The translations under genes and the position numbers were made by a program. Below are positions 60,442 to 64,000 of a DNA stretch of 64,000 nt, in pieces. The DNA comes from Rhynchopus sp. YZ270_cl-10 (Eukaryota > Euglenozoa > Diplonemea > Diplonemida > Diplonemidae): contig OZ037871.1 in NCBI GenBank assembly GCA_964035575.1, forward strand, positions 1,364,001 to 1,428,000, in the 5' to 3' direction. Each line of letters begins with the position of its first letter. Within the stretch, counting starts at the first letter, position 1. The notes under the pieces were generated by a model that made no database searches, had not been told where the DNA came from, and saw only the letters and a program-made list of their open reading frames with translations.

Positions 60442-61968
60442 TCAGCGCTTTTTAGAGGCACCACCAACGGGCGATGACGCCCCTCGCCTGTCGCGAACCC
60501 GTACGGGCGATACTTGGTCGTTCCTCGATGTTGGGATCCTCTTGATGAGGGTTTCCAGTTGTGTTTGCAGTTTCTCGATGCTTCCTTGCAGTGAGGCGCT
60601 CATGTTCGCGAGTGCGTCCATCTTCTCAGTGAGAAGTTGGATGTCGTTGCTGCTGGCGTTGAGCTTTGTTTCCAGTTCAGCTTGTTTGGTGTTAAACCGC
60701 TCAACAATTTGGTTGAAGTCGTTGCGCATCGTCTGGATTTCTGACGCATTGCGGGTGGTGGCGTTTCTGCTCTCGGTGTCCACGTTTGTTGTAGTTACGG
60801 TTGGTGCAGGTGCTGTGGTGTTGACTTGGGGTGTTGCGGTGGGGCCTCTGGCGATGTTGGTCCATGCTGTGGTGGTGCTCGCCATGCCGGTGTTGACGAA
60901 GGGGATGCGTTTGTCCTCCGTGGGGCGCTTTTTCTTGGGCCGTCTCAGCTTGTGTGAGGTTGAGACCTCGGTTGCCGTCAGCGTTTGCTGGTTGTAGGTG
61001 AAGAACCTAGGCAGTTGTTGTTGTGTGCGGACTTTCACCATTTGTTTCTTCCCTGCCTGCTGGTGCGCAATTAGGGAGCAGCCGTTCTCAAGGGTCCTGA
61101 GCGCTGTTACCAGGGAGTCGGGGTGTGTGTGGTAGTGCATTCCCGTGATCACAAAATGTTGTTCATTCGCTTTCTCGGGTTTTCCAAGTGTCCGCCAGGC
61201 TGCTGCTCGCGCCTCCTGTGTCTCCACCACAATGCCGTAAGCCTTGGTGGACTTGATGAGCCTTCCGGCTTGGTTTCTTGCAAACTCTAGTGCCGTTGCA
61301 AGTGTGGCGGTGCTGTCGAGCCAGACTACTGGGTCGTTGGTGACTTTGGCGGGCCGGACGATGACCCCGTTGTGTCCTGACATCTCACTGAAGGTTTTGC
61401 TCGTTGCGATGGTGGCTGCGATGCGACGCTCTCCTGCTCTGCGGACGCTGGCGACTGCTGCACCTAAGTTTGTGAGGAAGGTGCGTGCGGTGTTGAGGGG
61501 GGCGGTGTCCCATGCCGGCTCTGTGACGACTCCTTCGGGGAGGACTTCGAGTTTGACCTCGGTGAGTAGCGAGGTAGGTTGGGCGTTTCCAATTTGGGGG
61601 ATGTCGAGGGTGTAGGTGGGGGCGGTGTTGGTGAGGAGGAAGACGTGAACTTTGCGTGTGTACTCATCTCCGGTCGGGGGCTTCACAATGCACTGCATGT
61701 TGGTGTGTGCTTTATGCGCTTGGAGGGGGGCGGTGGTGGCGACGGCGATGCAGGGGCCGTTCTGGTCCAGCTTGTTCCGGTCTTGCAGAAACGCTTCTGC
61801 TTCGGCGAGTTTGCAGAAGGTTATGACCCCCTGCGCGGTGACGGTGTTGTCGACAATTTTATTGCGGAAATTGGCGGGGGAGAGGACCTCTGCGTCCCAG
61901 TCGCTTTGACGCAACATATGCGTCCCAGCCGTCGCTGCTGCGCTCATTTCGCTATGGCTTTCAGCCAT
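60442..61968 (-). CDS. LINE ORF1 protein, 508 aa
   Basis: Starts at ATG 61968 (MAESHSEMSAAATAGT) and ends at TGA 60442-60444. The first 330 residues look globular, with conserved-looking blocks (GHNGVIVRPAKVTNDPVVWL; EQHFVITGMHYHTHPDSLVT). A basic segment (LRRPKKKRPTEDKR) is followed by Thr/Ala-rich sequence and a C-terminal coiled coil (FNQIVERFNTKQAELETKLN), then a basic tail. LINE ORF1 proteins bind the element RNA and form particles or multimers; the coiled coil fits that role. No CCHC finger or RRM was recognised by eye. ORF1 is in the same reading frame as ORF2, with only the one TGA between. Confidence 0.85.
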   Translation of the reverse strand: MAESHSEMSAAATAGTHMLRQSDWDAEVLSPANFRNKIVDNTVTAQGVITFCKLAEAEAFLQDRNKLDQNGPCIAVATTAPLQAHKAHTNMQCIVKPPTGDEYTRKVHVFLLTNTAPTYTLDIPQIGNAQPTSLLTEVKLEVLPEGVVTEPAWDTAPLNTARTFLTNLGAAVASVRRAGERRIAATIATSKTFSEMSGHNGVIVRPAKVTNDPVVWLDSTATLATALEFARNQAGRLIKSTKAYGIVVETQEARAAAWRTLGKPEKANEQHFVITGMHYHTHPDSLVTALRTLENGCSLIAHQQAGKKQMVKVRTQQQLPRFFTYNQQTLTATEVSTSHKLRRPKKKRPTEDKRIPFVNTGMASTTTAWTNIARGPTATPQVNTTAPAPTVTTTNVDTESRNATTRNASEIQTMRNDFNQIVERFNTKQAELETKLNASSNDIQLLTEKMDALANMSASLQGSIEKLQTQLETLIKRIPTSRNDQVSPVRVRDRRGASSPVGGASKKR

Positions 61969-62030
61969 ACCCAAGTCCGCCTCGTGGAGGCAGGCTCTCG
62001 CAGATCGGCTAGGTTCTTGCTTTGAATGGA

Positions 62031-64000
62031 GACGTGACGATAGTTTTGATGTGTGGACTCACTTTTTTTGTGTGGTAATGCAGAGTCTTTTTTTTTTTAG
62101 GTGTTTTCTTCTTCTTCTTCTTCTTCTTCGGCCAAGCTTTTAAGATATTTGTTCGTAAAGGAAGAGGTGAATTTAGTCTCTTGGTAACTGGTCTCTCAAG
62201 CATGAGAGGCTTAGAATTCGATAACCGCGGAGAACCATCACCTGCGTCCGTCTATGAGTGTTGAGACGTTTGCACTTTCAACTTCTCTTTGTTCTCAAAA
62301 ATTTTGTTTTCAGAGTTTGGCTTTTTTTACAACCGTTGACCCTCTCAAATGCTTTCAATTCTGTGAACTGAAAGAAGATGAATCTAATACAACCCCTCGA
62401 ATGACGGAGAGACGGTCACATTTCAAACCCAGCTGCGTTCGCACGATGATGATAATTGTGTACGAGAGGCACATTCACCTTTTTCAAATTTTCTTGGTGA
62501 CTAAGCGGCAGAGGCTTAGCTTCATTTTATAAATCTTTTTATTTTATTTTTACGAATTTTTATTCCACACACCTCCCTCTCCCTCTCTCTATTCCACTCC
62601 CATTATAAAGGATGCAGCTCAACTGAGCATTACGTCCATTTTTTTTTTTGGCCGTTAAAAAAAGGCTGGGGTATAAAGAGGAGCGGTTGTGAACCTCCGT
62701 TCTCTTACGGTGCGGAACACCCGCGTTCCACCCTTTGTATGAGCTCGGCTGAGATGCGTTTTCGCACGTTTCAACTACCTACTTTTCTTTTGGTGAGACT
62801 TTTCTTGTTTTCCCAGGCAGATGCATGTTATGCCCCCAGCACGGCGCAAATAGCAAAAAACAAAGAGTACAAAACATAAACAAAAACCATCTACAAAAGC
62901 CCCCAGCACGCCGCAGCTAGCTCTTCCCCTTTGTCGGGTACTATACGTTTCGTTTTATCTTCCAACTCGCAAGATGTGTGTACGTGCACGAGAGAGAGAA
63001 GCACATTCATCTCAAAGGTTTCTTTCCCTTAGATAGAGAAAAATTCAAGGCCCTGCGTCCGCCGATTGAACGGTGAGGCGTTTGCACTTTCAACTTCTCT
63101 TTTATTTTATCTTTTTTTGGTGTCACGCAAAACGAGACACCCAAAGCAAGTGTTTTGTGTTTTCAGAGTTCATGTGAACACCGTGTGTATAGTGGATACT
63201 ACTGCATTCGTGGGGACAAGCAATACCCCAGCTGTAAGGGACGCAGTTAGTATGGGTTCAAGCTCATGTACGCCCTTTTCAACCCTCTCTCTCCGCCCCT
63301 TTTTTTGTGAGAAAGTGTCAAATGTCAGTACCCTCTCGAGGGTTCGATGCACGAAAGAATGAGTGTTCGCGTCCAGTGTACGGTGAGGCGTTTGCACTTT
63401 TCAACCTCGGTTCTTGACTTTTTAAGTGTTTTCCCATTCCTCATTCTACAAGGTGACTGATCAATGAGAGACTTGGGTTCATCTTGTGAACATTTCGTTT
63501 TTTTTTGTCTGCGTCTCTTCGCTCTTTACGACGTAGATTTGTGCTGCTGTTTTTCTTTACTTTTGTACTGCGAGATCTGTATCAAGGTTGCTTTCCGACG
63601 GAGGGGGGAAAAAAGCATATAGTGGAGCACACTCTAGGGTGGCTACACTAATACAACCAAGTTTTCAAAAATCAAATCCAGTACTCAGCCCATAGGTGAT
63701 ATTGTGTACAGATCCTACTTAGGTAGGTGACTGTCGATACAACAAAAAAAATGAAATTTTTTTTTGTGATTTCTGAAATTTCTGTACAGATCTTCATAAT
63801 ATTATGAATATGTTTCACTGAGCACAAAAACGCGAAGCTCATTACCTTACTCAAAGCTTTTGTGTTTTGTTTTTTTTTGTTTTGTTTTTTGCGATGTGTG
63901 CACGTAAGGCACATTGATCATACAAAAGCTATCTTTTTTGAGAACTCATCTCTCCCTCTCTCTAACCTTCACCCTTTACAAAAAATTTAAAAGGGAGGAA
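62031..64000. other. Noncoding region built of recurring short motifs
   Basis: No gene is supported. A CTT microsatellite lies at about 62107-62131. Three motif families alternate. Family A, GAGGCGTTTGCACTTTCAAC, occurs at 62263, 63076 and 63386. Family B, TGTGTACGAGAGGCACATTC, occurs at about 62457, 62990 and 63895. Family C, GGTGACTAAG...AGAGGCTTAG then TTCATTTTATAA, occurs at 62495 and 63452. Single members occur near 7.03, 13.66, 15.79 and 54.95 kb. They may be decayed copies of one interspersed element or shared parts of untranslated or promoter regions. Confidence 0.55.
63618..63670 (+). repeat. Dispersed noncoding repeat R1, copy 2
   Basis: Partner of 14085-14138, sharing TATAGTGGAG and CTACACTAATACAACCAAG with only a few changes between the blocks. 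The stretch after it (GTACAGATCCTACTTAGGTAG, about 63705) resembles 13864-13885, which lies before the other R1 copy. Confidence 0.7.

Larger units (their letters stand above)
56063..62030 (-). mobile_element. Intact-looking LINE of the I/Jockey superfamily
   Basis: About 6 kb non-LTR retrotransposon on the - strand: 5' region (end not certain, near 62.03 kb), ORF1, ORF2, a 3' UTR of about 380 bp and a 28-bp poly(A) tail (seen as T at 56063-56090). Both long frames are open throughout, so the copy could be recent. The order endonuclease, reverse transcriptase, RNase H and CCHC-type knuckle places it with I, Ingi, LOA and R1-like elements. I could not find a convincing target-site duplication. 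It is the only - strand gene set in the window. Confidence 0.85.

Noticed and set aside
1-64000. tRNA, rRNA and CRISPR array
   Set aside because: Looked for GGTTCGA-type T arms, rRNA cores and regular spacer arrays; only isolated GGTTCGA matches without cloverleaf partners were found (for example 15847 and 29352).

Overview
The window is nuclear DNA of a microbial eukaryote. The evidence is many short spliceosomal introns (41-66 bp is common, donors mostly GTATG, acceptors mostly ACAG), standard stop codons including TGA, and eukaryote-only families: SOS1-type Na+/H+ exchanger, tubulin cofactor A, SCAI, SET, class II HDAC, UPF0489 and a PPR protein. Tubulin cofactor A and several long coiled-coil proteins fit a protist, perhaps a flagellate. 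The lineage cannot be fixed from this sequence alone. All 19 host genes recognised lie on the + strand; the only - strand coding sequence is a retrotransposon.

Region by region. 1-6.7 kb: surface-protein cluster with one partial and one complete LVIVD-type beta-propeller membrane protein, a 0.5-kb repeat (A) shared by the copies, and a WD40 propeller protein of the same design (propeller, Thr/Pro/Ala stalk, one membrane span, short tail). 7.5-12.7 kb: relic exon piece and then a six-exon SOS1-like Na+/H+ exchanger. 12.7-15.2 kb: gene-poor with dispersed short repeats. 15.2-21.9 kb: a small unknown gene, a coiled-coil gene, an NMN/NaMN adenylyltransferase-like gene, and a membrane-anchored FKBP whose intron carries an 833-bp inverted-repeat element. 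22.2-32.3 kb: a third, frameshifted LVIVD paralogue, then a 6.9-kb nest of non-autonomous inverted-repeat elements that separates it from its own copy of repeat A. Inside the nest three elements stand end to end, each junction being a single shared TAA.

32.5-54.4 kb is the gene-rich part: tubulin cofactor A, a coiled-coil protein, UPF0489, SCAI, a SET protein, two paralogous genes of unknown function (with a relic of a second SET copy between them), a PPR protein, a class II HDAC and a WW-GNAT acetyltransferase. 54.4-56.06 kb is low-complexity intergenic DNA. 56.06-about 62.0 kb holds an intact-looking LINE on the - strand: ORF1 and ORF2 share one reading frame and are split by a single TGA; ORF2 starts with a hydrophobic stretch and a 2A-like NPGP motif. 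62.0-64.0 kb is noncoding and built of short motifs seen elsewhere between genes.

Functional links are limited. The propeller genes form a surface-protein family cluster with mosaic divergence. SET, HDAC and GNAT genes sit within 12.5 kb of each other, but nothing in the sequence shows that they work together. Exon limits are predictions from splice signals and reading-frame continuity; no transcript data or database searches were available.
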